Origin: Mytilus californianus
Taxonomy: Eukaryota > Mollusca > Bivalvia > Mytilida > Mytilidae
Reading direction: 5' to 3'
NCBI RefSeq assembly: GCF_021869535.1
Contig: NW_026262668.1
Location: 69,709,558-69,773,557 of the forward strand
Length of the DNA: 64,000 bases
In this document: positions 13,180-24,877 of the stretch, piece after piece
Layout: every line of letters begins with the position of its first letter
How positions within the stretch are numbered: position 1 is the stretch's first letter
Made by a program: the position numbers and the translations under genes
Notes under the pieces: model-generated
What the model saw: only the letters and a program-made list of their open reading frames with translations
What the model was told of the DNA's origin: nothing
Databases searched by the model: none

Positions 13180-13862
13180 AGGGGCATTAGCTACGAGATA
13201 TGAAAAATAATAAAATATGATTTTTTTTTTGTTCAATCATTAATGAAAGTGAATTAGTGAAATAATAATTCGCTTTTAACAGCCAGTTTGGTTCAGTTTT
13301 GTTAAATAAAGCAAAGAAACATCGCGAATGAATTATTCACTTGAAAGTGAATAATTCGACCTCATTGAATCCGTATTCATGTGAACTTTAATTGATCCCT
13401 ATCGGTTACGCATGAACTAGGCGTGTTCAGTTATTAAATGGAAAAGAATGTAAACATTGAAAGTGAAACAAGGGTAAACCATTTGGTTGACTGGTTCGAT
13501 CTAGATAAACTCATTCTTATACAGGTAAAAACAATTATTAACACATTTTTTAACCTATAATATGAAATCAAACGGACCTAGAAAAATCCAATTGCACGAG
13601 TTCGCAATCTATTTATATCTATGTTTATGTTCATATCGGGTTATATGACCGTCTGCAGTCTTCGGAGGTCACCTCGAGGGTTAATCAGATGGCGTTTATA
13701 CTAAAATACACACGAAATGCTAATATATACAATCGAGTCTATGCATCGTAAATTGTTTATTTTTGACTTTTTATAATTTGGATGTGCGTTTTAGTATGTT
13801 ATAAGTCGAAAATAAGAATTTGAGTTAAATCGGTGAGAATGAAATTGACAGCTAATGCCCCT
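13180..13862. mobile_element. Non-autonomous DNA transposon with TTAA target duplications
   Basis: The left end reads TTAA then aggggcattagct (from 13180), and the right end reads agctaatgccccT then TTAA (to 13862, TTAA at 13863-13866). The terminal inverted repeat of about 13 bp is perfect and both flanks are TTAA, the target used by piggyBac and Kolobok superfamilies. Inside there is no transposase frame, only AT-rich DNA and a 28-bp palindrome at 13330-13357. I infer a 683-bp non-autonomous element. The TIR does not let me choose between Kolobok and piggyBac. Confidence 0.7.
13330..13357. repeat. Short perfect palindrome inside the TTAA element
   Basis: Arms gaattattcactt and aagtgaataattc are perfect complements of 13 bp around a 2-nt loop. 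It could be a remnant of an internal inverted repeat; no function can be inferred. Confidence 0.7.
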
Positions 13863-14226
13863 TTAAAGCTGGAAATTTAGAGCAAAATCAAGCTTTTTGT
13901 TTTCCTTAAATTTTTTAAATATACCTACGCATTGTTGTAACGTTGTCATGGATAAAAGGTGCAGTCGTGGATGTTGCATTATATTGGGATATCATCTTTT
14001 TAAAGACAACGTGATTGTTTTCTGCCGATCAAAATGACGGAATTACATCTACGTAATTTAATTAAAGCTTCGTATTAAAAAAAATAATCCGCATCTTGCA
14101 AAATATATAATCTAATCTAGATTTGATTATTATTTCAATTATATATTGTAAAAAAATCCTGACGAAATTTCATTGATTCTTATATATACCTTTTATTGTG
14201 AACAAAACAGTTTCAAATACTTATAC

Positions 14227-15313
14227 ATGACAAAGGATAAACAGAAGAAACGAAAGAAAGGGAACAGGGCCAGTAGTGGTAGTGATTCACAACAAGACTG
14301 TAAACCAATACATTTCAAACCCGAGGGACCCACGAACAGTAATCACGATACCAGTATATCGGTAAGTGAATTGTTGAATCAAGCTAACTCTTTATTATAC
14401 GACTCGAGTGAAAGACTTGAGGAACTTGATAACGGTGTATTCTCTTATTTATCTTCTGATCAATTAAATTCACCAAAGTCACCAAAGACACCAAAGACAC
14501 CGATGCCACCAAAGTCAAACACGAAAGAAATAAAAATGGCATCAAGCAGCAACTCACAAAAACAAGCAAACGTCGATTCCACTGTTTCCGATAAACTAGA
14601 TACATTAATAAACGTTGTTCAAGATTTGAAAACTAGTCAAGAGGGTAGGAAACGCTTGTTTGAGTCTTAGCTGGACAAATTGAAAACTGACCTCATTGCT
14701 AGTATTGATAACAAAATTAGAACACTTCGTGATGGATTATCACTAGATTTTGCTAGAGATACTAGCCGAACTGATCAAATAATGACTACCATTCAGTCAA
14801 TTCAATCACGTACAGAAAATGTCGAAGAACAAGGAAAACAAATCAACTCTCACCTAGAAAACAGTAATGATAACGGTATATTATCTACAGTACAACCTTT
14901 AAACCCGTTAGATAACCCTGAAATAACAACAACAGCCTGTGGTATTCCGGTCACAGAAGATGAAAATCTGATACAAAAAGCCGAGAGCTTAATTTCCGCT
15001 CTTGGAGATGAGGTTACTCAGAACGTCCAAACAGAAAGCCGAGAGCTTAATTTCCGCTCTTGGAGATGAGGTTACTCAGAACGTCCAAATAACTGGTGCG
15101 ATTCGTTTACCAACAAGATCCACGAACAGACCCGGAATCATGAAAATAAGCTTTCGAAACACGCCCGAAAAAGTACAAGTTCTGAGAAACAAAATGAAAC
15201 TTAAAGACAATGCCGTATACAATAAAGTCTACATAAAAAGCAGTAATTCGCGAATAGAACGTTTGATCGAAATGAATGCACACACCGTGCTGTGTAATCT
15301 ACCTAATGTTTAA
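14227..15313 (+). pseudogene. LINE ORF1-like protein (broken)
   Basis: I start at the ATG at 14227 (MTKDKQKKRKKG, a basic N-terminus). It is followed by a Ser/Thr/Pro-rich part (PKSPKTPKTPMPPKS) and a charged, probably coiled-coil segment with repeated DKL / TSQEG and IQSIQSRTENVEEQ stretches. An in-frame TAG at 14668-14670 interrupts it, and the same frame continues. A 58-bp tandem duplication at 14981 shifts the frame. The continuation has GRPG-like NRPGIMKISFRNTPEKV and YIKSSNSRIERL segments, which fit the nucleic-acid-binding C-terminal part of ORF1 proteins in Jockey/CR1 LINEs. Its presumed role is RNA binding and chaperoning during retrotransposition. Confidence 0.65.
14981..15089 (+). 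repeat. 58-bp tandem duplication inside LINE ORF1
   Basis: The segment starting ccgagagcttaatttccg at 14981 recurs at 15039 and matches for about 50 bp, to 15089. As 58 is not a multiple of three, the duplication shifts the reading frame and truncates the upstream protein at 15069. The copies are essentially identical, so the event is recent compared with the rest of the decay. Confidence 0.9.
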
Positions 15314-15411
15314 GCTAGAGGTCTACTTGTTGATGCAAACGGATGCATTAAATTGAGAAACATTCAAGAAACTACACAACCTGAAATCCAAGAAAATGAT
15401 CACCCGGCCTA

Positions 15412-15800
15412 TTGACCATTAAACTATGTCATTTAAATATTTGTGGATGGACTAATGAAAACAGTACATTAAGAATTGAAATTATAAAAGAAACTAATTG
15501 TGATATAATTTCCATATGTGAAACTCATCTTACTAGCCAAGATAAGATTAGTGTACCTGGTTATACATGGTTTGGCTTTAATAGAACTGAAATACACAGA
15601 AAGGCGCCTAAAGCATCTGGTGGAGTTGGGGTACTTGTAAAAAAACTGGCTATTTGAACGTTTTAATGTTTCCGTAGTTGATAAGTTATTTGATGGAATT
15701 CTTGGAATAAAATTTACCAGCCGTTCAACTGATTTTGAATTTCTTGTATTTGCGTGTTATTTGCCTCCCGAGAACTCAAGTAGAGAAAACTGGATATGAT
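15412..15800 (+). pseudogene. LINE ORF2 endonuclease remnant
   Basis: The frame opens with TIKLCHLNICGW, matching the start of APE-type LINE endonucleases (the usual N(I/V)xG/S region). It continues with IISICETHLTSQDKI (catalytic E in ICETHL) and VPGYTWFGFNR, then GGVGVLVKK before a stop at 15655. Further residues (FACYLPPENSS) follow in another frame up to about 15780. The sequence then jumps to the pre-RT linker, so the GDFN and SDH motifs of the nuclease are missing through an internal deletion. It would nick target DNA in an intact element; here it cannot work. Confidence 0.7.
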
Positions 15801-16380
15801 AAAGCTAATAAACGACTTAAAAACCGGAAACCGTATTGGAATGATAACCTAACCAATTTCTGGAATGATATGCGACACAAAGAAAAGGATTTTGTACAGT
15901 ATAACGGGAATCGAAGTGTTAAATCAGCTCTCAGACGTGAGTACAGTCAAGCGAGAGATGTTTTCGATAAAAGTCTTAGACGAACAGAACGCACATACTA
16001 GAAAGCTATGGCAGTTGATATTGAAACAATGGTAACAACGAATGAATTCTGGGAAAAGATCCGAAAGCTTGGTCCTAGAAATGTAAAGGATATGCCGATG
16101 GAAGTCGTTGATGAATCTGGTGAAGTTTTAACGAACGAGCAGGAAGTACTTAACAAATGACGTACGCAGTATCGATTTTGAAAATCTTTACAACGGGAAA
16201 AACAACGCCAAATTTGAAAACGACCATTAAAATCAATCAAAAGTTCAAAAACAATTATTGGAATTTAACATGGAAGATCCGTTGTTTATGCCGAATGAGG
16301 ATTTAAACTTTAATATTACGATTGATGAAATAACCAATATTGTAATGCATGACAATCAAAATCAGCATTTGGTCCCGACC
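15790..16380 (+). pseudogene. LINE ORF2 pre-RT linker (broken)
   Basis: Encodes NRKPYWNDNLTNFWNDM, then RREYSQARDVFDKSLR and, after a stop at 15999, EFWEKIRKLGPR and VVDESGEVLTNEQE. This is the usual region between nuclease and RT in these LINEs (KPWWNxxLxxLWxxxR type). It has several stops and shifts. Confidence 0.6.
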
Positions 16381-17275
16381 AAATTCCGTATGGCGTTTTA
16401 AAGTTCCCAATAATCCTACAAACATTACAACCACTATTCCAAATAGTATTTGACAACAGTATAATACCAACCATTTGGAGAAAAGCCATCATATGTCCAA
16501 TCTTGAAGGATCCGTCATCGGATCTCCGAGTACCAATGACTTACAGAGGAACTAGTCTTTTGTCGTGCACTAGCAAATTGTATAGTTCTTTTATTAATCA
16601 ACGGCTCGTCAGTCATTTTGAAAATAATGACATTCTTGGAGACGAACAAAATGGGTTTAGAAAATATAGATCATGTGAAGATCATATATTTACTTTGAAT
16701 AGTGTTATTAGAAATAATAAATCGGTATATTTGTTGCATTCGTGGATCTTAAGAAATGTTTTGACTTTATTGACAGAGATATGATGCTGTACAAACTTTT
16801 GCTGAATAAAATTGATAGACAGTTATACAATTCTGTTAAAAGTATATACCAAAGTTCTGAGTCATGCGTTCGTATAAACGGGAAACTAACATCGTGGTTT
16901 TGCTGTAAAAGTGGTGTGAAACAGGGTGATAATTTGTCGCCGACACTCTTCTCCATATCTATAAACGATCTTGTTCAAGAAATTAATGACCTCAATCTTG
17001 GGGTAGACTTACTTTAAACGAAATTATCATTATTAGTGTATGCGGGTGATATAGCGTTAATTGCAAAGTCGGCTGAGGATCTTCAGTGTATGTTGAATAC
17101 ACTTCACCAATGGTGTAAACATTGGAGGGTGTTAATCAATACGGATAAATCTAAATGTATTTACTTTAGGAAACCAAGAACCAAACAAACTAATTTTGAA
17201 TTTACAGTTGGAAAAAAAAAAATGGAGAAAGTTGAAAATTACAAATATTTAGGGGTTACATTCGGTCATAATTGA
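16380..17275 (+). pseudogene. LINE reverse transcriptase (catalytically dead)
   Basis: Visible RT blocks: WRKAIICPILKDPSSD, then NDILGDEQNGFRKYRSCEDH (16650-16690), motif A in VDLKKCFDFIDRD (about 16742-16785), motif B in SGVKQGDNLSPTLFSISIND (16911-16970), and the motif C region LVYAGDIALIA (17033-17065). The normal Y/F-A-D-D box reads YAGD, so the first catalytic Asp is Gly. An in-frame TAA at 17015-17017 separates B from C, and a TGA ends the frame at 17273-17275; homology continues in the same frame beyond. It would copy LINE RNA at the nicked target in an intact element. Confidence 0.8.
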
Positions 17276-18198
17276 AATTTTACAACCAATGCGGAAAATT
17301 TGTCGAAAGGCGGTGGAAGAGCACTAGGGAAGATCATATCGAAAATTCATAACAATAAAGACTTCGGATTTAATGCCTACGAAAAATTGTAGTACTCGTG
17401 TGCAGTTCCTATCTTGGATTATGCTTCAAGTGTCTGGGGATACAGAAAATTTCAAACAATAGACAATATTCAAAACCGTACGATCCGTTATTTTCTTGGT
17501 CTTCACCGTTTTGCGCCTACTGTCGCTCTACATGGGATTGTTGGATGGATCCCAAGCCAGTTTCGAAGATGGACAAACATGGTGAGGTATTGGAACAGAT
17601 TACTCAAGTTTGAAGATGATTGCATAATGAAGCTCGCTTTTAATGCAGACTATAACCGTTGTACCGACAACTGGTGTAGCGAAGTGAAGGACATTTTTCT
17701 GTAAACTTTACTCAGAACACTGTTTTGAATCAAATCCAACTGTTATCAATTTGAAAACTGTTGAAATGAGCAATCAGCGCCTTTATCCAAACATTTGGAA
17801 TGATAATATACAACATGTGCCAAAACTTCGTACTTATTTAACTTTCAAATCTGCCTTTAATCAGGAACAAAGTCGAACGCTCACATTAAGCACAATTCAG
17901 ATGTGGAATATTACCTCTGAGGATAGAAACCGGACGGTATCTTTGTGAACGACCAGCAGAAAGACTCTGTAGATTTTGCCCTGAAGAAGTGGCCGAAACT
18001 GAGACTCATTTTCTATTAAACTGTGCATTCTATTCTGGTATACGAGAACAAATGTTTGGTGAACTTTTGATTACTACTTCCTTTATATCTATGGACAATA
18101 ATGAAAAGCTTAAATGGTTAATTATGAGTCATACTCGAAAACTAGCCAAATGCATCGTACAGGCATATTCCAAAAGACGCAATTCTGTTTACAAATAG
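17276..18198 (+). pseudogene. LINE ORF2 C-terminal region (broken)
   Basis: The RT frame continues to 17704 with AVPILDYASSVWGYRKF, NIQNRTIRYFLGLHRFAPT and WIPSQFRRWTNMVRYWN, the usual post-RT thumb region of these LINEs. After frameshifts come NQRLYPNIWNDNI and TFKSAFNQEQ, then ERLCRFCPEE and AETETHFLLNCAFYSGIREQ. The Cys/His spacing in the last part resembles the zinc-binding C-terminus common in metazoan LINEs. Ends at 18198 with YSKRRNSVYK. Confidence 0.65.
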
Positions 18199-18429
18199 TA
18201 ACTGTTTTTTAAAAAAAGATTGAACTTTCATCAACAAAAAAGATAATTTCATGAATAATTTGTTATTTTAAAGAACGTGATAAGTGTTTTATTATTATTT
18301 GACATCATTTGAGGTGACTTATAGGTCCATTAGGCCGGGTGTATTCATATTTATCATAATTATGTTTATAATCTGTACATATTTATACATGTCACTATAA
18401 TAAATAATTTACTGACTTACTTACTTTAT

Positions 18430-20470
18430 ACATGTAACTTATTTTATGCAAATACTTTTTGGCTTTAATAAAAAGTTTGTGTAAACTTAATTTGACATTT
18501 TGGTCTGTTCTATTATTGATAATGATGGGCATGTGTACTTTAAAGGGCACTCCGGGTTTAACTCCTCTAGATAACATGCGATTCAAATTATGTTTGCAAT
18601 TTTCATCGAGTTGTTAGACATTTGAATTCTGATATTGTAAAACTTGTTTAGGATTAGAATTATTCTGATATTCTAGAAGTTGTATAGGATTGGAATTATT
18701 ACTCAGATAATTGATATGAATGAGTATTATTGAATTTGTGATGTTTATAATTATTTTAACTTCGGTGATAGAACAATCATTAATGCATATTTTTGGAAAC
18801 ATTTATGTTATAGACGTGCTACATGAGTACACTTGTGGGAGTATATATTAAATTTTAAGAGCTGAATGAGTATAAATAGTATCAAGTTTAATTGAAATAT
18901 TTCGTTTGTTTTCATTGTCAGACACAGATAAACAAAACGTCAAAAGTAATATAAAAAAACACACCATTAAAACGAACTCTCCTGTCGATCTGCATTGTTA
19001 TATGCAATTGCAGAAAAAAAATGGTATTGAAATATAACATCTTCAAGTGTTTTTAATATTATGGTTCATATTGCGATATTAAGATGAATGAGTCAAAGAA
19101 ATGCAGAAAATTTTAAACAAGGTAGTTTGTGCTGAGGGAATCCAGTAATTATATTGTATAATCAAAATCTGCAACAGCGTAGTTTTGAGAAAAGGATAAT
19201 TCACTTTAATATAATTAAATCCTTCGTCATTCAAGTGACACTTGAATGGATTGCATGTTTGAACTTTCTACCTTGCTTCAAATATGTTGTATGAATGAAA
19301 TTGCACCCCAGTCTATATGACTGATCACACGTACATGAATCTGTTTTAAGGTCTATCTGATATTTCCCGTTTTGATTACTACAGAACTACATGAGGGTTA
19401 ATGCACCTATACTTTAATTAAATGTTCGTATGGGTGTTCGGTACACTACTTTGGCTCGTTTGTAAATAGATCCTTCGCACTTTATCAAATATTAGACTGG
19501 GAAAATTGAATTTACATATCGCATGCAAACTTCCTGTGTGATGTTAAAGTTAGGTCGCGTTTCCAGGAACCGTTCAAAGATTTATTTTATTTCATTTTGA
19601 TTGATGAACATTGTTAATTTCATAATAGAGTAATAAAACCACTGGTATTGTCCTGTTACTAACATGTTCAAGGATAGGTTGTTTATAGAATGCATGGATC
19701 ACAAAAGGAAATTAAACAGTATACAATTAGCTATTTTATTTTTTCTCCATTAAAAAACGTTACAACCGCTCGTTAATTTGTTTTGCACTTCAACTTGCTA
19801 ATATGAAACAATAACAAATTGATGACGACAGGTTTGTTTACAATTTCTCAATAATCAATTTTGAATTGTTGTTGTCGGAAATGACACTAGAAAACGGAAC
19901 ACCAATTACATGATGTAACAATATTCTGAATGTAGGAGTAAAGATAATGTTAAGGGTCATATAATGGCTTAAATTGCAAAAATGAAAGCAAGTCATAAAG
20001 GTGAAACAGTCCGTGAAATAAATACTGCAAAAAGTCTTAAACGAGGAACAAAGTTGTGTTTAGGGAACATAAAAGAGAAATTAAACATATTGTATAGATC
20101 TATAGGTCATTTTAAAAGAAATGCACAACTATGACAAATAATTATGGGTTTTTTTTTGGTATTTTGTACTGGTTGTAAATCTGTAGGGAAGAAGGTATAG
20201 TCTATTTACATTTTACAAACAGACTGATATTATTTGCAATTTAATATTTTGGTAAAGGGAAACAACTCTTTAACAGCATTCCTGTCAATCCTTACAGAAA
20301 GAGCGTGTTTGATTGACATCAGATGCATATACGTAAGCTGCAATTCTTTTGGTTTTACTATTAATGCATAATACACATAAAAAGTCAACATTATTGTCAG
20401 ATTCCACATAAAAGATTATCCTCGTTCCATTTGTTTCAAACTTTAATAAATAAAAAAAAAACGGTATCAA
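18430..20470. other. No gene recognised
   Basis: AT-rich DNA without supported genes. A 21-bp perfect palindrome (cattcaagtg a cacttgaatg) lies at 19228-19248. The minus frames at 18395-18586, 18614-18802 and 20285-20530 have no domain; the last runs into a Naiad tail. Confidence 0.4.
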
Positions 20471-20474
20471 TAGA

Positions 20475-20585
20475 TAGAAATAAGAAGATGTGGTATGAGT
20501 GCCAATGAGACAACTCTCCATCCAAGTCACAGTGTGTGAAAAGTAAACAATTATAGGTCAAAGTAAGGCCTTCAAACATGTTTTT
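20475..20585 (-). repeat. Naiad 3'-tail fragment
   Basis: Begins agaaataagaagatgtggta, then gagtgccaatgagacaactc, ctccatccaagtcac and ttataggtcaaagt, ending near ggccttcaaa. Same tail as at 2066-2435 but much shorter. Confidence 0.75.
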
Positions 20586-20589
20586 AATG

Positions 20590-21820
20590 CGTGTACTTTA
20601 AGGTTCTAAAACATTAACTTGGAAAAAACCAAAGTATAACTCAAATCTGCAATTATTACGTGTGTTGCTAAAAATCGAATATTTTTCCGAACTAAGAATG
20701 AGAAATTATTTCTTAACCAAATCAAAATTCTATATGGAAAGCAAAGCATGTTTTATCTTTCAGATACAAATTAATTCGTGTTGGGTTAACGTTTTACTTC
20801 GATGCAAACGCATGTTAGATTTGCAGTAATGTATTAAAATTGTCTCCAACGAAAATACTTAGCAAGGAATATCATTTTAATAATTTTATTGCCATATGTG
20901 AAATATTTGCAAAATTTGTTTAAGTATATTATTACAGTAGCGAATATTGTTGTGACATCAATCATATTACCAGCGTTCTGAAAATGTATGCAATATTGAC
21001 GTTAAATCTGTATTAATCAAGCAATTAATCATGTAAATACTCAAAAAGACAGTTTTCATGGTTTTTAGTTCTACCACATAGAGCAACAGTATACGTTCAC
21101 CAAGACAACTAGGAATTCCAAAGAGATAACTACGTCAGTGCATTACCGATTGTTAATGCTTACTAATTAAAATAAGTAAATTATGCTTGTGGTTGTTTAA
21201 ATGTATTTATAATTGCAAACTTAAAACAAATATTAAGTAAACTACCGTTTTTAGAGCATTCGATACGCTTTTTGGGGATTAAGTTGTAGACCAGAAGGCC
21301 ACAGATGCCATAAGTAATCTTAATTCTCAATGTAAACTACCATTCACTAGCTTTAGATCATCCATTAAAGAATGTTTTATCAATTTATGGCACAATGCAT
21401 TGGGTAAAATGGTCAAATAACATGTTGGTAAATCACATGTAATTGAATCAACTATTGGTAAAACCTTTAATAATTCAGTATGCAGGAAAGATCGCTGGCA
21501 GTGTGTTATTTCTAGATACCAAATTAGTATGTGCAGACAGAATATCACACGAGTACATTTTGAAAGATGAAGTCCAACCACGTTGTATACCTTGCAAAAG
21601 CTAAATATATCAAGTGTATCCATTATTTAATTTTATGACGTAGTTTTAGTATTGAGTTTATCTTTTTATATTCAATTCAATTCACATCTTTATTGTCATT
21701 ATATTAGTTATTTTGTTTCAAACGGTCATAGTTTTAAATACTCTTGATTTAATGACGTACCTTTCTTCTAATGTCAAACGTTGGTGTACACGTTTTTTTT
21801 TAATGCACGTATAGACAATA
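20590..21820. other. No gene recognised
   Basis: Nothing supported; the minus frame 21327-21623 shows no known domain. Confidence 0.4.
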
Positions 21821-21825
21821 CAGAT

Positions 21826-21905
21826 AAAAATAAGAAGATGTGGTATGATTGTCAATGAGACAACTCTCTACAAGACAACAAATCACACAGAAACTAATAG
21901 AGGGC
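21826..21905 (-). repeat. Naiad 3'-tail fragment
   Basis: Short copy with aataagaagatgtggtatga, tgtcaatgagacaactctc and an aatcacacagaaactaat block. Confidence 0.7.
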
Positions 21906-21909
21906 GATA

Positions 21910-22827
21910 TTTCTGACCGACTTGTAGGCAAGCCTCTATGGAATTTTAAACTCGTTGATCACACGAACAGATAAATAAAATTTCCATTTAGTTATTTTCT
22001 ATTCATATAAAAATTCATCAGGCTTTTTTTCAACGTTCAACAGTTTGATCCCCATGTACCTTTAAATACAAATGTATCAACAACAAAATATCCCAGAAGT
22101 AAGAGTACTTTCTGTTGTGGTGAATTAATTTGATCCGTTTCCAATACAAATGTTGTTTGTATGAAAATGACATATAGAATGGCCATTTCCGGCTTTGCAC
22201 TTCTATGGTAAGATGTACTTTTACCAGCTATGTTGATGAGTTTTTCGGATTTAACATGTTCGACATCAGAACCTATGTAATCGAGTGATGATAATTTATG
22301 GAATTATGTATAGTTGCTAAGTGTTTACAAGTTATGCTTGAAGAATCGATATGTACTACATTGTAATACAGACAGAAATAAGGACATTTCAATTTTTTTT
22401 TAATTATATGATGAATTTTTCCATGTTATAGCGGTCAACTATAGATTTACGCCTTTTTATATCAAATCTATCAAAATTCACCTTCAAGGTCTATCTTGTA
22501 TGAGGCAAAATGCACTCGCTCTTAAAATACAACTAAATTCGGATACACATGCAGTATCAAAATTTAATGGCTATCTGTCTATCTGTGACCGCATTCTAGT
22601 GCAGATAAGTTGATAAATTCGAAATATAAAATGACGTCTCATTACAAATTTGTGTCCTTTTTCGTTAAGCACGAACTGTTTCTTTTTCCTAAAATGCTCG
22701 GCTTGAAAAATTTTATCCGTAAATAACCATGTTTGAATGGTAATTTAGATATGGTGTTGCATGATCATTTTACTTGCAAAATGTATAGTACATTTTTAAC
22801 CACTTTATTATTTGATGGAAATATGAT
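21910..22827. other. No gene recognised
   Basis: AT-rich DNA with nothing I can support as a gene or element. Confidence 0.4.
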
Positions 22828-22841
22828 TCTTTCTTTGGTTG
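22828..22841. repeat. Left target-site duplication of the SINE
   Basis: tctttctttggttg, identical to 23102-23115. Confidence 0.9.
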
Positions 22842-23101
22842 GGGCCTTGGTGGCCGAGTGGTCTACTCTAAGTTGTCGAACTACTATATCACTAGCCAGT
22901 CAACACTGAGGCTGTGAATTCGAATCCCGCACGAAGCAGGTGCACTCGACTCTAATCTTAATTGACTAGGATTGTCAGTTTTCCTACCAAAGGTCGGTGG
23001 TTATCTCCGGGCACTCCGGCTTCCTCCACCAATAAAAACTGACCACCACGAAATAGCACAATAGTGTTGAAAGTGGCGTTAAGCACCAACCAATCAATCA
23101 A
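22842..23101 (+). mobile_element. tRNA-derived SINE with 14-bp target-site duplications
   Basis: The head (22842-22940) carries a polymerase III A box, tggccgagtggtcta, and a B box, attcgaatcccgc, spaced as in a Leu/Ser-type tRNA. A non-tRNA body follows with ggtcggtggttatctccggg, cactccggcttcctccacca and gttaagcaccaa, then a short (caat)n tail. Direct repeats tctttctttggttg lie at 22828-22841 and 23102-23115, exactly at the two ends, which proves an inserted retroposon. I infer a molluscan tRNA-SINE, possibly of the V-SINE type (RUDI-like), but did not verify the body family. Confidence 0.9.
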
Positions 23102-23115
23102 TCTTTCTTTGGTTG
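23102..23115. repeat. Right target-site duplication of the SINE
   Basis: tctttctttggttg, identical to 22828-22841. Confidence 0.9.
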
Positions 23116-23629
23116 ACTATATATAAGTGAGAGAAAAAATTCTGGGTACAGCATTAACAGTCGCGAGTATCGTGTCGTTTTAATCAAGGAGATCCAAATA
23201 TAAACTCCTGGGTATAAAGGTTAAATTTTAGGTTTTAACTATTTTATGTTATGTTTTCCTTTTACAGTCCCTAATTGTGACCCTCATAAGGAGTGGCTCA
23301 TCTTAGCCTCTTATGCCCAGATCGCTCTTTGTATCGAATATAACTGAAACCCAAAATAAAATGTATTAGGAAATGAACAGACATAACTAATAATCACGGT
23401 AGGTATAGTGTCCGGCTGGGATCGTGGTTTTTCGAGTGAATCTGTCCATTTTTTTCGAGTGTAGATCGGGCTTTTTCGAGTGATAAAACATGCGATTAGG
23501 TCAATTAACTGCTAATTCGTAAATAAAATAGTCTTGTACATGACTACCCATCTTATTTTGAATACTATACATGTTTTGAGTAACAAAGAAGCACAATTTC
23601 CTTGTATTTAACCATTAAATTCAGTGTTT

Positions 23630-23735
23630 GTTATTGTCCGGGTTTTTTCGAGAGGAACTGTGAAACCGTCCGGGTTTTTTCGAGAGGAACTGTGAAACCG
23701 TCCGGGTTTTTAAACAAATGGTCCGGGTTTTTTAA
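23630..23735 (+). repeat. Subterminal tandem repeats gtccgggttttttcgag
   Basis: Four degenerate units of gtccgggttttttcgag / agaggaactgtgaaacc in tandem, the first two nearly identical. Related units occur inverted near the right end of the same element. They may be transposase-binding sites. Confidence 0.75.
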
Positions 23736-24044
23736 CAGAAATTTTAATAAGAAAAAAGGAATTCTTGACTTTAAAAAATGACTTTTCTAGTTTATAAATG
23801 TAATTTAATAAATGACAATATCATATTTTCTCAATAAATTACCAAAACATATTACTACGTTGATCAAAATTAACCATTTTCAATTTAATGCAAATTTTCT
23901 GTTCGGAAAACGTTCTACCACAACTTTCCAGTACTAAATTAGAAATTATTGGATTCTTTATTAAAAGGTCCTTAGAACATAGTGCAGGGGACTCATAATT
24001 ATTTCAACTTCATTTTATGGTACTTTTGTTGTCACAGTTAATAA

Positions 24045-24840
24045 TATTCTTCGAGGTGAACCCCGGAGTTTTTATACGGGACGTATTATGGTATACCGTT
24101 GTCCGTCCGTCCGTCCGTCCGTCCGTCGTCAGCATGTCGGACAATAACTCAAAAACGCGGTAACCAATTTACATGAAACTTCGATGAATTGTTTATATCT
24201 ATTGAGGTATCCTCCCTTTAGAATTTAAATTTTTTTAGATTTTACGTTTCTGAGTTATGGGATTTTATTAAACAAACTAGAAGCTCTAAAGAGCCTGTGT
24301 CGCTCACCTTGGTCTATGTGCTGCAGTGCTTATTTAACAAAGGACACTCTTCTATTTTGAAGACAAAAATAAAACTCATGACTAAATTCTCTGTTTTGGT
24401 AATGGTGACTTGTATGTAGATCTTACTTTACTGAACATTCTTGCTGTTTATTCTATCTATAATGAACTTGATCCATAAGTTTCAGAGGAGAAGATTTTTG
24501 TTTAAATTATTGCGTTGCTCATGATCCGCTATCCTTAACATTAAAATACAGTTATTAAGCTGCTCAGATTGTGATCATTCTGTTCAACAGCAATTAAAAT
24601 TCTAGACGTATAATTCCGAGCATCACGGGACAACACAATGAGAAAGTTAACGGACGACGACGACGGACAACGACGGATGCCAAGTGATGAGAAAAGTTCA
24701 CTTGACCCTTTGGGGCCAGGTGAGCTAAAAAGGGACGATTTTACAGTTTTTGAACAATATTTTTAAAGTGCTTTGAGGAGTTTTCATGAAACTTTGGTGA
24801 CTGCTTTATATAGATTAAGGTAACCTCCCTTTTTTTTTTT
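24045..24840 (+). repeat. Nested pair of dispersed repeats with (CCGT)n
   Basis: The outer repeat starts tcgaggtgaaccccggagtt, carries (ccgt)n at 24101-24126, then catgaaacttcgatgaattg, and resumes after the insert at about 24731 (gggacgattttacagttttt ... catgaaactttggtgactgc). The inner repeat at about 24278-24730 starts aaactagaagctctaaagag and ends gccaggtgagctaaaa, with ggatgccaagtgatgagaaa inside. So a second repeat has inserted into the first, and both sit inside the 23395-26400 element. Confidence 0.65.
24101..24126. repeat. (CCGT)n microsatellite
   Basis: About six ccgt units in a row within the repeat described around it. Confidence 0.9.
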
Positions 24841-24877
24841 TTTCATAAATTTTTGATATGACATTGAGAAATTATTT

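Larger units (their letters stand above)
14170..18426 (+). mobile_element. Decayed non-LTR retrotransposon (LINE, Jockey/CR1-like group)
   Basis: Parts in order: an ORF1-like protein (14227-15313), an APE-type endonuclease start (15412-15790), a reverse transcriptase (16380-17275), a C-terminal region with a Cys/His-rich HFLLNC segment (17400-18198), then a 3' end running into a ttacttactt-type microsatellite at 18408-18426. This ORF1-EN-RT plan with a short simple-repeat tail is typical of Jockey/CR1-group LINEs. All parts carry stops or frameshifts, the middle of the endonuclease is deleted, and the RT catalytic motif is mutated, so the element is dead. The exact 5' end and target-site duplication were not found. 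Clade assignment needs a tree. Confidence 0.8.

Noticed and set aside
22842-22940. Functional tRNA gene
   Set aside because: A and B boxes exist, but the cloverleaf is poor, and flanking duplications and a body show it is a SINE head.
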